Below are positions 24,247-37,862 of a stretch of DNA of 64,000 nt, piece by piece. The translations under genes and the position numbers were made by a program. The DNA comes from Sapria himalayana (Eukaryota > Streptophyta > Magnoliopsida > Malpighiales > Rafflesiaceae). Each line of letters opens with the position of its first letter. The stretch's first letter is position 1. The stretch is from contig JAREIK010000343.1 in NCBI GenBank assembly GCA_029783825.1, forward strand, positions 1,506,001 through 1,570,000, written 5' to 3'. The notes beneath the pieces were generated by a model. The model was not told where the DNA came from. It did no database searches and was given only the letters and a program-made list of their open reading frames with translations.

Positions 24247-27200
24247 AATTATTATTTATTTTTAAGTTTAATAAAATAAAATATTTGGATTTTAAAAAAA
24301 GTGAACTACTCATATGATATTTATTAGTTATTGTAATTTTTATGTTGTAAATATTTAATTTTTATGGAAAGAAAACTTATTTTTTATAGTTTCCAAAAAA
24401 AAAACATAATATATATATATATAACCTAAATGGGGCAACATCTCCACCCCATAACAAAAAATTCTTGCCCCACCATGCCTCGCCATAAACGGGGTGTGGG
24501 GTAGGGAACGGGTTGGAGAATCCCTGACGCAGTGGGGCATGGTGAGTAGGGGTGCTAATGAGACGAATAATTCGTGAGCTACTCAGACTCGATTTAATTA
24601 AAACATAGTTAAAATTTTGCTTGAGCTTGATTCGAAATGTTAACGAGTCGAATTGAGCAACTCGTAACTTAACTTAAAAAGTTCGTGAGAAACTCAAATA
24701 TTTTTATATATAAAAATTTAAAAGTTTTTTTTTAAATTTTATATTTTTACAAGATATAAAATGTGATAGAATAAGATATTATTTTATAAATTATATTAAT
24801 AAGTTAGTATTACATACATAAAAAATAAATAAATAAGTAAATAAATAAGTAAATAAATAAATAAATATATATATTCTATACACTGATTCTCCTTAAGTTG
24901 GATATTAGGGGTGCTAAAGAAATTAGATAACTCGCAAATTACTTAAACTTGATTCGATCAAAACTCAGTCAAAACTTGACTCAAGTAAGTTCGACTCGAA
25001 ATGTTAACGACTCGAATTGAGCTCAATTGAACTCAAACTCGACTTCGCATCATTAGCACTCCTAATGGGGAGGGTCGCCCCGTTCCCACCTCACCCCACC
25101 TTGTTGTCATGCCTAGCTAAGGCTGGATACAAAAATGTAATGCATGGTATGACACAATATAGTTTAGAGCCATTGTTGTATGTGGAACTATTTTGTGCTG
25201 GCCCACTGCATGACTCATTTCATGCCAGGCCTTTGTGGGATGTGGATCACATGTTGTGTTTGGTATTACTCATGGATTTTGGCATGGTTGGCATGAACAT
25301 GCATCGAGCATGGCTATCACGTGCTTTTCTTATTGGCATGTTAAAAAAAAACATGTGAATGCATGCATCATTTTTAATGAATTCATTTCTCTGTTATTGT
25401 AATGAGCAATTTTTGACATGCTAACAATGACATTAATAGTTATTGAAAAAAGTAATAAAAAAGTAATAAAAAAATAATAATAATTATTGTTAGTTGTTGG
25501 ATTCTCTCCACTTGTTATGGACAGAAATCCAATAGTTGTTGGATTTTTATCCAAATAATTTATAAAAAATTTAAAAATATATTTTTTAAATATTGATTTT
25601 TTTAAATAAATTGTATATTCACATTATAATAGCACTAAAATTATATTTTTTATTTCTATTCTTTTTTTTCTCCAAAAAATCTTAATTATCTTGTAATTAT
25701 GTGATTTTATTATTTTTGTATTTATAATTTTATATTTTTGTTGACGTTTGGTTTGTGAACTTGTTGAGCTTGAACACATAAGTTGATGATGGTATATATA
25801 CTTTATATTTTTGAGTTATTTATTTTTTTAGTATATCAATAATCTATAACGTAAATTAACATATCTCTGACTCCAACTCAATACTCTCTCAAGACAAAAG
25901 GATAAACTAAAAAAAATAAAAAATAGCAAATACTATGAAGTTAATGTAGAGTTATACATAGATAATGATAATCTGACTGAAAAGTTTGAGACTAGGTTAT
26001 TTCTTAAACATATGTCGGTCTTGATCCTTATACCTAAAAAATTTAAGAATAAACTAACATTTGTAATATTGACTCACTCTATGATAATTAAAAATAAAAA
26101 TTTTAGGCGTACTGAAGTCATTTTACCCAATATATCTATTATAAAAAAACATGTGCATGTAGGAGAACTACTGACACTAGACACATTAGAATAAATATCA
26201 AACAATGCATCAAAATATCTGGTGTATCTGATTCTCAACAAATTCATTAGAGTGGCGAGTTCTTTGAATTTAAATAAAAGTTAGATACAATAATCTTTTT
26301 TTTTTTACTATTATGAGTTTGAAAAGAAAAACATGACTAAGTTCATTGCTAATTTGAATATTCTAATTAGATTTTTAGAGCATTTTAGATTATTTTACCT
26401 TATCAACATTTATTTAGTCCGTTTATCTTAAGATTCCTAGATTGATCAATATGAATTGTATAATAAAAATTTATAAAATAGTAAAATAATTATACTACAA
26501 TGATATTATCATTTATCTTATATTTTTTTATGAGACAAAATTATCTTTAAAAAACAAAATCTTGTAATTGATATGCTCTTATTACAAATTAATGTTCAAA
26601 TTGAATCTGAAAATTAGCTATATGAAGATGTCCAACTCGAATTTTAAAATTAACCAGTTGATTGTACTCATCAGTCATGACATATTGATAGAGATAATAA
26701 GAATCAAAAATTTTTTCATGACTTAATATGCAAATAAATTAGTATGAGTGACTTATATTTTATTTGGTAATAGTAGGTAGTTAATTTTTTCTTTAATTTT
26801 CTTAGAATTTTTTTGGTATGTATAGGGTAATTCACTATTTGTAGCATAGCTTCTTGGTATCTTTTTGTGTAGGGTAGCCTAGTAAAAGGAGGGCAACCTA
26901 CATACTAGGTAGGGCACCCCGGTGGAATCCTTTTGTGTAGGGATACCAACATCTTCTTTATGAGTATATATATATATTAGTTATTTTATTTTTTGGTTAT
27001 TTTTTGTGTAGAAGTGTGCATTGTAGTGAATCAAAGATTACTGGAATCAATATACGATACAAATAATTGGTTGATAATTTTTCTCTTTGGATTATATCAT
27101 TAACAATCTACTTTGTAGCCTAAGGATATGTGAATTATTTATTGAAATATTAATCCTCTAAAATTGAGACTAAGTAAATACAAATTGACTTACAATTACT

Positions 27201-30200
27201 AGTTCACATGTGGTGATCAATTGATTCAGTATATTGAGTATGTTTAGTTATTGTAACACTTAAAAAAAGGGTTTGGAATATGATATTATTACGTAGCTTT
27301 GGATGTGTAAATTGATTGACTAGGATGAGACGACTTACTACATAACTTAGACATAATTTGTGAGAAGATTGTTGGGGTGATATCGATATTGACAGATTAA
27401 ATGGCATTGAGGTAGCTTGGACAGTAGGTATGTAGTATTTTCTATATGTATTCATTAAGAAAGTAATATATTGGTTTGTATATATAGATTCTTGGGGAGA
27501 TTATATTTTCATATTTTCTAGAGATTTATCAAAGAGTGATTCAGGTGGCTATAGCCTATAGTTATACCTAGGGCAAGTGAAGTTTTGAAATAGATTGCCC
27601 ATGGTGTTTGGCATGATGATGCCAAAATAGAATTGGTACAATCATAGTTATGAAAGGTGTGCCTAAAGTTCAGGCGCCACCACTCCCGGGAAAAATGCCT
27701 CGCTTCAGGCGAGGCGCAGGCGGGTGAGGCGCAGCGGCCAAGGAAGCACGGACACGGCACGGATACGTGTTCGATACGCCACGTGGCGTATCATTGATAA
27801 ATTGGTATCCAATACACCACGTGGCGTATCGGACGGTGGCGTATCGGACGTCCAGTGGGCGGCAGATTTGAAGGGGGAGGAGGGGGCGGGCGCGAATTGA
27901 GGGTGGAGGCAAGGGGCGGGTGCGAATTGAGGGGGGGAGGTAGGCGGGAATTGAGGGGGAGGAGGCAGGGGGCGGGCGGGAATTGAGGGGAAGGCAGGCA
28001 GGTGGGAATTGAGGGATGAGGTAGGCGGATGGGAATTGAGGGGGAAGGCAGGAGGGCAGTAAAATAAAATAAAATATTTTAATAAAATAAAATCAAATAT
28101 TTTTATATAATATAAGATAATTTTAAAATATTATTTTATAAAATATAATAATTATAAATATTATCTTATAAAATAAAATAAAATAAAATAAAATATTTTT
28201 ATTTTATAAAATAAAAATATATTTATTTATTTTATAAACTAAAATATTTTAATTTATTTTATTTTATAAAATACATAATATTTATAAAGAAAATAATTTT
28301 TATTTTTAATTTTATTTTTTTTATCATGACGTATCCTAGTTATATCCGTATCCTAGTTTTTTAAAATTTTCCGTATCCCCGTATCTTGCCGTGTCGTATC
28401 CCCGTGTTCGTGTCCGTATTTGTATCCGTGCTAAACTAAGCAAAACACTAACATCAAAACCAAAGTCAAGATCATCCAGCTCAAAATATACTCCTACTCT
28501 TGCTTTGATTGATGAAGATGAAGAGATGATCTATTCATCGGGAGAGGAAGATCAAGAAGAGGGAGAGTGGAAGATTGTTGATGAAGATTATATTGATGAA
28601 GACTTTCTTGATTTAGATTTAGATGTAGATACATGAGTGTTTATTTTGTTTTAGAATTTTGAATGTTTGTTATTTTGTTTTAAAATTTTGAATGTTTGGA
28701 TGATGAGAACACTATTAATATTTGATTTTTATCTTTGATATTTTTTAGTTTATTATTAGATGAAAATTAAAGACTATATTTAGTAAAATATATAATTTTT
28801 ATGTGTATATTAGGCTGGGTGCGCCTCAAATAAAAAAGCCCGTGCCTCAAGTGCGCCTTGCGCCTTAAATAACTATGGGTACAATAGGCATGCATGTGAT
28901 TTAAAATGTTTGGAATTTTTGTTGTCAGAAATTTTGCCTAGAATAATATAGATTTGTGCAAGTTTGTTCCCATGCAATATTATTGTGAACATTTATTATG
29001 TTATGGTTATTTTTAAATATGTTAAAGTTTGGAAAAGAATTTACTTTTATTTTTTCATTTTTTTTATTATTTAGATATTTGATAAAAGTACTCAACTTAT
29101 GTGCTGTATGCTCTTATATATATATATATATATATAATTCTTAAATATACAAGAACATTTATATATGTCATGTAATCAAGTGAGAGAATTTTAATTATAA
29201 TTTCTAAAACTTTTATATGGTATCAGATTAATTATCTTAGGGGTAAGAAACCCTTGGGGGTTGTGTGTGGGAATGAGCCAAGAACCCTAGGGGAGAGGTC
29301 GCACTCATTGCGTGCCACCACTCCCTCACTGCTGCACACCCACTGTAGTGTGTAGGTGTCGACCCCAACTGCACTGAAGCTCATTGCATTGATGTTGTGG
29401 AAGAACTGCACCATCTAGGAGTCGACGCCCACTTCCTTGAGGCTCAAACTCATACTTCCTGCAGCTTTTCTATGTGATTGTCTTTTTTTTCTCCACCAAC
29501 TCGTATTAGAATATTTTATATGTGAGACAAGATCAAGCACTCATCATCTTCGTTATTAAGGTTATGGATGCATGTTATCAGTTCTTTTCTTGTTCTGCCA
29601 TTCTCATGTTTGATGTCCAGCCATCTTCCTTGAAGCAATCATGATTCTTCTTGTGTTAGAAGACTCGAATATGTTGCTGCTCGATTTTCTTCTATTATAG
29701 CTTGGCTTATTTTTCCAATTTGTGAGTATATAGGTGCTTAGATGTAAAGCTGTCCTTGATCTTCCTCCATTAGTGTGATTGTAGAGTTGTTAGGATGCGA
29801 CTTTAGTTTGATTGTAGAGGTAAAAGTATTTAAAGCTCTAGCATGGAGAACCAACCCTTCAGTTTTTTGTTATTTGACACTACTACAAAGTGGCTCCATT
29901 GGGTTCTGAATCTCTGAACCAGATCACTGTTTCTGCTCACCTAACTGAAACATCAACTGTGTTTCTCTGCACAAGTCTCATTTCCTTATTGTGGGAGAAA
30001 GAGATGTTCGCATTCGTAGATATCAAATTGTGGGGATATATTAATAATATCATTCAATTCGTATGGAATTAATGTGCTTGTGTTGCCATCTTTTCTTGAG
30101 GATGGATAGGGGTGTAACCGAGCCAAGTCGAGCCTAGTATTAGGCAGGCTCGGCTCAGCTCGGCTCGGTTTTAAAGGAGTAGGCTCGAGCTTGTTCACGA

Positions 30201-33200
30201 GCCTGTTTACGAGCCTATTTACGAGCTTGTTTACGAGCTGACGAGCTGAGTTTGAGGGTGCTCGGGTTCGGCTCACTTAACTTACGAACATGTTCACGAG
30301 CTTGGTTAATGAGCCTGGTTAACGAGCTTGCTCACAAGCCTATTCACGAGCATGTTCATGAGCCTATTTATGAGCCGACGAGCTGAGTTTAAGGGTACTG
30401 GGGCTAGGCTCGTTTAACTTATTAGCCTCAAAATAATGTTCGGGAATTAAAGAAAATGTTCATCTAAAATAGCTAACATACAACTAAATTAAAAAATAAG
30501 ATAATAAAAGTTCAATTAACTTGATTGAAGTTCATGAGTTAAAATATTTATCATGTTCATTTGTAGGAAAAATTTGTTGTGCATCAAGCATTATCCATAT
30601 TCATAAGCCTATTCACGAGCTTGTTCACAAGCCTGGTTAACGAGCTTGCTCACGAGCATGTTCACGGGCTTGTTTATGAGCTGACGAGCTGAGTTTGAGG
30701 GTGTTCGGGCTCGGCTCATTTAACTTATGAGCCTCAAAATGATGTTTGGGCTCGGCTCGTTTAACTTAATAAACGAGTTCGAGCGAGCTTCTAACGAGCC
30801 GAACGCCGAGCAGCTCGCGAGCAGCTCGGCTCGGTTATAACCCTAAGGGTGGATCCAACAATTATGTTGTCACAACATTTTGGGTTCAACGAGGCAATAT
30901 GGATGACAATATGAAGAACATTACTCATCATGGAGATTTCTTCCAAGTGGTTTCTAGTCCACATTACTTTGTTGACTTATGCAATCCTTTTGGTTGTGAG
31001 CAGAGGAACAAATATTATTACCTGGTTGCTTTTTATATTCGTGGTGGTGAATCTCACAATTGCAACATGAGAAACACAAAATTGGTACTTGCGTAAGTTT
31101 GAAGGTTCAATGAACACATTTGTTTTTCTATAAACCCTTGCGCTCAACCCTGATTGTGAGGGAGCACTTCATGGTTTCATCTCTGCTACATTCATGTTGA
31201 CTTCAATGTTGCCTCTCAACTTCTTGCTGGATCTTTTCTCAAAGTGGAGTTCATGGGGAAGGAATCTCATTTTCTGAGTGGATCCAGCCTGTTGGAATCT
31301 GCATAATGATTATAATTTATCTATTTAATTTTCTTTTCGTTTAGAATCCTCTCTAGTTTGGTTAGAGGTGGCTATTCTATTTTGTATCTTGTTTTGTCAT
31401 CATACTCCCTAATTTGGCTAGGGGAGGATATTTTATTTTGTTTCTTATTTTATTATTTATTCTCTCCGTGTGGTCAGGAAAAAAATATTTCTTATCTTAT
31501 TTGTTATTTATTCCACTAAGTTTACTAGTGTAAAATATTTTTTTTGTTTTTTTTTCGCCGTTATTCTCACTAAGTTGGTTAGGTGCGATTATTTCTTTAA
31601 TTTTTTGTGTCGTTATTTTTTTAAAGTTGGCTATGAGAAAATATTTTTCAGTTCATTTGTCATTATTTTCTTAAGTCAGCTATGAGAGACTACTTTATAG
31701 TTATTTTCTTTAAATCGATTAAGAGAAAATATTATTGTTTTCTAAATTGATCAGAAAAGACTATTTCTTAGTTTTTTTTTTTTGTCTTTATTCTTTTTAA
31801 GTTAGTTTGGTGAAAATATTTCTTAGTTATTTTGTTAGAAATCTTATCTTGGAGAGATTATTGGTTTAAATTTACTTGTAATTTGTTTCTCTCTATATAT
31901 TTTTCAATCTTGCATTAGTTTGAGGGGACGTTAAATTATATAAAAAAACTATACTTTTACTTTTTTATTATTTATCTATTTGATGTATCTAATGGAAATA
32001 TCAAATTTGTAGGCTATTTCAATTAGTGTGTCACTATATATAAATACATTGATGTATGTTGTTTAATTAAGTGAAAAAAAGTTAAATTTCAATTTCTAAA
32101 ACTTCTACAAAATAAAATGAAAAAAATAATCAAAATCAATGTGTGACCATGATGAATAACTCAGTGGAAATTAAGAGCAAATACTTGCTCCTTCAAGGCT
32201 ATGTTAGTGAAAATCTTATTTGTGACTTAAGCTTATTTGAGTCAACTATTAGTGTATCTTTGGTAATTGATTGCTTCTATTTCTTGGATCCTTAACATTT
32301 TTCCTAGATGTATTTAATTATCTATGACAAAATGCAATCATATCTAATAATATTTGAGATTTTGTTTCGAAATCTTTTGGTAAATCTTAATTATTAATAG
32401 AATGTGTACAATTGTATACAGGGAAGACGAGACCAAAAATGATTGTTAGTTAACTTAAGATTAGATTAAAAGCAAGAGGATTTACACAAATCTATGACAT
32501 TAACTATTGGGATATGATTCAGCTAGTTGTCAATGATTTATTCATTTATAGTGATCTAGAGAGAAATATTTACATAATAACCATTATGATTCATTATTCA
32601 TTAGAGCTTAGATACAATGCGTAAATTGTGAAGGACCATTTTAACCTAAAGAGAATTTTATATAATATGGTTTAATAAATTTTTTTTGATATTTATCATA
32701 TTTAATTTTAGAAAGTTTATGTTAGATTATTCTTATTTTTTTAATGTAGATCAATATGATAACATATGATCTTAATAGCATACATTAATAATATTTTGAT
32801 TATAAGAGATGGTCAGTTAATTATAATATGATAGATATTTGTATATTAGTTATACGGCACGGCTCGTGCCTAACCCGGGCACGGAATTCTTCCGTGTCGG
32901 GCCGGCCCAGGCACGGCTGAACCGTGCCGTGCCGGGCCGGCCCGGTCCGGTTGACACCTCTACTTTTTCCTTAAATCTCTGAAGGATCTCAATTCAACTT
33001 GTTTTTTGAAAGCTTTGAATTTAATATATTCATTTTTATTTTTTATTATTGTACTCTTTAAATATGTAAAGTACAATACATTTTTATTTTTTTCATTTGT
33101 TATTTTTGTGTGTAATTATAAAAACACTAACATATACTATTTAATAAGAATTTTAGAGTGAAAAGTATTTCGACGAGAATAATATCGAGAGTGATCACCT

Positions 33201-36200
33201 ACGAAGTTCTCATGCTGCGTGTGTGTGTATTGAAGATCATGTATTGGTACGATGATACGCGCCTTCATGTAAGGATAGTAGCTCTCTGATTCGAGACTCA
33301 TCAGACGTAACTTCTCTAATATCTGAAAGTAAAGTTGTCGATTCATTACATCTATCACGGATCCTTTGTTGAAATGACAGTCTTGTGCCCTAAATATGAA
33401 CTTTATTTGTAATTATTATATTTTCTCTTTTTTATATTGTTATTTCAATGTATTTTGACTTTCATATAATTTAAAAGATGTTGACCTTGTTTTGTTCATC
33501 CAAAATCTTTGTATAAAGTGAAAATGCATTAGCAACATTGACCCACTTATGCATAAAGTTTCTTTAGTGGAAAGTGTATCAAGGACTTACAAAATATGGT
33601 TGTGTGCAATAGTAATTAAAAAATAGTTTTTTAATCTCATCTCTTCTTTTGGATGAATCTTCATATTTTTTACAAGTCAAACCCTTCCTCTCCCCTAATA
33701 TGAAGCATTCTGAGATTTCTATTCCTTGGTTTTTTGGTTGATAATGCTCATGGGAGCAAGGTCGGCCAAATTGATATAAACATAGTTTGATCGCGTATGA
33801 TGGATGCTATATATATATATATATCTATATATAGCTATATATATATATCTATATCTATATATATCTATATATATCTATATATATCATTATCATAAGTGGT
33901 CACATCTTGGTTCCTTTGCTAAATGATGATAAGTCTTGAATTCGAGACTCATTAGATGTAGTCTCTTTGATCTTTGGGGGTAAAACTGTCAATATATTAA
34001 TCTTTTTGAAATCACACACTAAATGAGAGTTTTGTGTATTGGGTATGATATTTTTTATATGTCATTGTCGTTGTACTCATAAAATATGAAAATGCTCAGT
34101 TTTTTTTTTTTTCATTTTTATATTTTTTATAGCTTTGTTACGGTAATATAGATGCTGGCTTAGTAATGCTAATGCTAATTTAAAAAAAAAAAAAATAGAA
34201 AAATGACGTGATCATAAACTTGGATAATTTGCTCATCTCCGCATAAATTTCTCCAGAAGAAAGAAATTGGAAAAAAAAAAAAAAAAAACTTACGCGAATA
34301 TGATCGTGCACGGGAGTTGCAAAATAGTTTTTATAATCGCGAGAACAGTATACCACATCAGTTAGACATGTAACTATCTATATCTGCAGGATGAAATGGA
34401 AAAGAAATGGTGAAATATTTCTGAAACACAGAATTTGTGTCGAGAATAATTTTAGGCATCACGTGGGCTGCACTCTGGTTGAGAATTTTTTTGTGCCTTG
34501 TCAATTTACTTGATTTTTGTGCCCTTCAGCGTTCTCTGGTTTCCATCTGGCACACATGACAAGGTGATCACGCTGGATGAAGAAAATGTTCATTTGTGGA
34601 GTTTAGATTGTTCGAGAAAAATGGTCGAGGTCTGCCTTGTATTTTGGTTTTGTTTAGATGGTCATAACTCATATTGACGTGTGCTAAAAAAAGTGGCTCA
34701 AGCGATGCCTTTTTTTTTTTTTTTTTTTTGCAAATTTAGGTTCACTCAACGGGCTCGGATTGTGCAGCACATCATCTATCAGGTGGTGCTTGGGACCCAC
34801 ATGACGTAAATGCCATTGCAGCAATATCTGATTCTTCTATCCAATTTTGGGATCTACGAACTATGAAGTATGCCTATCTCTCCTCATCTTTATTTGATAA
34901 TTCATAAAAGTCTGCAAATATTTATTAAAACACACACACGCGCGCGCGCGCGCACACACGCGCGCGCGAACACATATTTACAAAGATCATTCCATTGTTA
35001 TCCATTTCTCAGGATCAAAATAAAAATATAGTAATGATTAATGAATGATGAGGAAAAAGATTAGGAATTTCACTTCTGGTGTAGTTACTCTTACTATCTT
35101 AGACTAAGAACTATATTTCTTGCTTGTCTCAAAGTAGTCTACTATTCTCTTATCCAAGAGAATCAAACTCATAAGCCAAATAAGAAATAAAAAACTTTTA
35201 AGAGAGAATTTTATAAATGATTATAAAATTATAAATGATTATAAAATTTCCGAATGAATAAAAGTGAATGAAAATTCTCATTATATAGAGATTATCTCTT
35301 ATAATATTGGTCAAAATTATACAAAATGTTGCAATCTTACATCAAATGTTGAAAAAAGAAAATTTTAGAGAATTCTAGAATATTATCTTGAATTTGGGCT
35401 TCAAATTATTATTTGACTCATTTTAGATATTCTGTGTAATTTTAATTTTTTTTTTTGGATTTTTACAAAAGAGAGAACCCGTCTTGTTTTTATTTCCTAC
35501 ATGATCTACCAATTCGATGATGTCCTCCTTGTATCTTTATTGTCAAATTTGATTCTCTTCGTGAAATTATCATTATGACTTGACTAATTTTCATTTTATT
35601 TTAATTTCAAGTTGTCATTTCTATTTTACTAAATATTCTTGTTTTGACATATAATTTATTTGTCTAACAAGTCTTCTGCTTAGTCTGAGGTTAGAGAAGA
35701 GCTACTATTTTGATAGCCTAACCTTTGAGAACTAGAGAGATTGTATCTTATGAGTCTTGAATCCTAGATTTATCATTCTCAGACGATTGTAATTATCATC
35801 ATTCCAAGATATGATCTTCAATACATGTATGTAATATAATTATTTTTTAGATAATTAATTATTTAATTATTGTTCTCGTTCAAATATTTTTAACTCCAAG
35901 ATTCTTATGAGATTTGATATTTTAGTATTTGTGTAATCGCACACTAACACTTCTAACAAAATTCATTCTGCATCTTTATGATACAATATATTTGTTTCAA
36001 TGGGTGTCCGATGAGATTTGTTTTGAGCATAATGTTTAAGATGAAAATAATTTATTATAATTATAAAATTCTTATTAATTTCATATTTTCACAAAAAATA
36101 TCACGAACATATCATAAAATATAAACTACATTTAATGATGATAATAATTTTAAACTTTTACAAAAAAAAAAAATCATAACAAATTCATTAAATAACTAGT

Positions 36201-36669
36201 ATAAATTATTTCATCTAAAATGTTCCTCTCAGTGTTCATCTATTTTTATTTATTTTATAAATAGTAGGAGTGTCTATTATCATATTTTTTTGTCATGTAA
36301 ATCTTTATTTTTATCAGTTAGTATGAATTTGAATTATTTGTTTTTGCATTTTAATCTAACATTTTGTTTTATTGTTTCATATCATGATGAGTTTTAGTTA
36401 AGTGATGTTTGATTCTATCCACTTATTTTGTATATTTTTGATTGTAAAATTTATATCTTAAATATTATTTTTTAGAAATTTTAATAACATTCTACTTCAT
36501 AAATTTTTTTCTTGAATTTTCCAAATTGAAGTACTTTCTATTAGAAACATCAATATTAATTATATACAATATATAAATTCTGTTTATATATATAATTATA
36601 TATGTGTTTATATTATTTTGTATATATATATACAAATATTATAACGTGGGAAAAAGGAGTATGTCTTTT

Positions 36670-36703
<34 letters not shown>

Positions 36704-37831
36704 ACACACACACACACACACACATTATAGAACTCGTGGCCAGAGAGGAGAAAACTAGGTAGATGGCAGCATTACTAGAGATGAACGAGGTAGCCCAATC
36801 ATCATTGCTGCTAGAGAAGGTGTACTCGTCACCTTAAACCATCATCATCAAACTATTTATAATCATAGTTGATCATATAATGTTTAATTTTTTAAACAAT
36901 ATGATCATCACACAAATTCTCATAATTATTATATTATATTTTTTAACATAAAACATACTATTTTATTGCATAAGAGTTGTGATATCATTTATATTTTATC
37001 TAATTAATATTAACCTCATGGTGTATAATATATATATATATATATATGATTTTTCTATTATTTTGTTTATAGATCTTAATCATTGAAAATATTTTATGAT
37101 GAGATTGATTTTGATGATATCAATCTTAATTGAATTATTTTTTTAAAAATTCAATATTAAAATTTTAAATTAGATATTCTATATTTAATTGATTAATTTT
37201 GAAATATTAATGTATAATATATTATCCAAAATATCAAAATTTTGATATATATATTTTACTAGTTTTAATGTTTAAAACAATAATATATTTAAATATTATA
37301 CGTAAATGTATTTTTTCTTGAACTACCTTATCAACTCATTCAATATCAATTTAAAGAAATGTGAGCATAAAGTAAATTTTTATTATAATTATATTGAAAT
37401 TAAACCTTTATTCAATATCTATTCTACAAAGTGAACGCTTGTTATAATATAATTATATATATTCTTAATGATATAAATATTATAAAGGGGCATTCTATAG
37501 GAACTCTATGGTGAGCATTTTCTAAATTGGTTAAGGCTTTACACATTTTTATTGTTTATATATTTTTTATAACATATCTATGAAAAGAAAATCATTTCTA
37601 TAGTAGATCAACCTAATACAAAACCAATATGATTTTTTCATATAATATTTATCTCTCGAGTTTACTTTTTGTGATTCTTTCACAAAAATTTATCAAATGT
37701 ATTATCAATTTTATTTATTTGTAATTTGAATGGTCTTTAATATTTTCTTTTACTTCTAAATTGGCATCACAGAATTATATTTTCTAGTAATCAAAATTAT
37801 ATTAATTAACATCGGTCACTATTTTTTTATT

Positions 37832-37862
<31 letters not shown>

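Larger units (their letters stand above)
27643..28877. mobile_element. hAT-type element with catagttat ends, 1235 bp, hosting a nested element
   Basis: The inverted ends catagttat / ataactatg are flanked by a perfect 8-bp TSD ggtacaat (27635-27642 and 28878-28885). Subterminal gcctcgcttcaggcg / gcgccttgcgcc repeats are also inverted. Between 28441 and 28636 a short acidic reading frame (YSSGEEDQEEGEWKIVDEDY) resembles the acidic C-terminal tails of hAT transposases. Most of the left half is occupied by a nested family-2 element. It lies in DWA2 intron 4. Confidence 0.9.
28886..32112 (+). mobile_element. Probable degenerate LTR retrotransposon with primer-binding site
   Basis: A tggtatcaga motif complementary to the 3' end of initiator methionine tRNA lies at 29218-29227, the usual primer-binding site of copia elements. 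The sequence just before it, taatttctaaaactttta, resembles the end caatttctaaaacttcta near 32105, and tgttggaatc at about 31293 is a typical LTR start, so 31293-32112 may be the 3' LTR. A weak frame at 29890-30072 recalls a copia gag N-terminus. A family of tttggttagag/gaaaatatt repeats fills 31350-31860. Boundaries are uncertain. Confidence 0.45.

Noticed and set aside
26012..26194. A 60-codon frame near 26.0 kb that loosely suggests retrotransposon protein
   Set aside because: No domain motif could be fixed and the neighbouring frames are full of stops.
28391..28636. A complete small gene of 81 codons
   Set aside because: Its first quarter is family-2 terminal repeat; only the acidic portion belongs to the host element, so it is at most a transposase tail.
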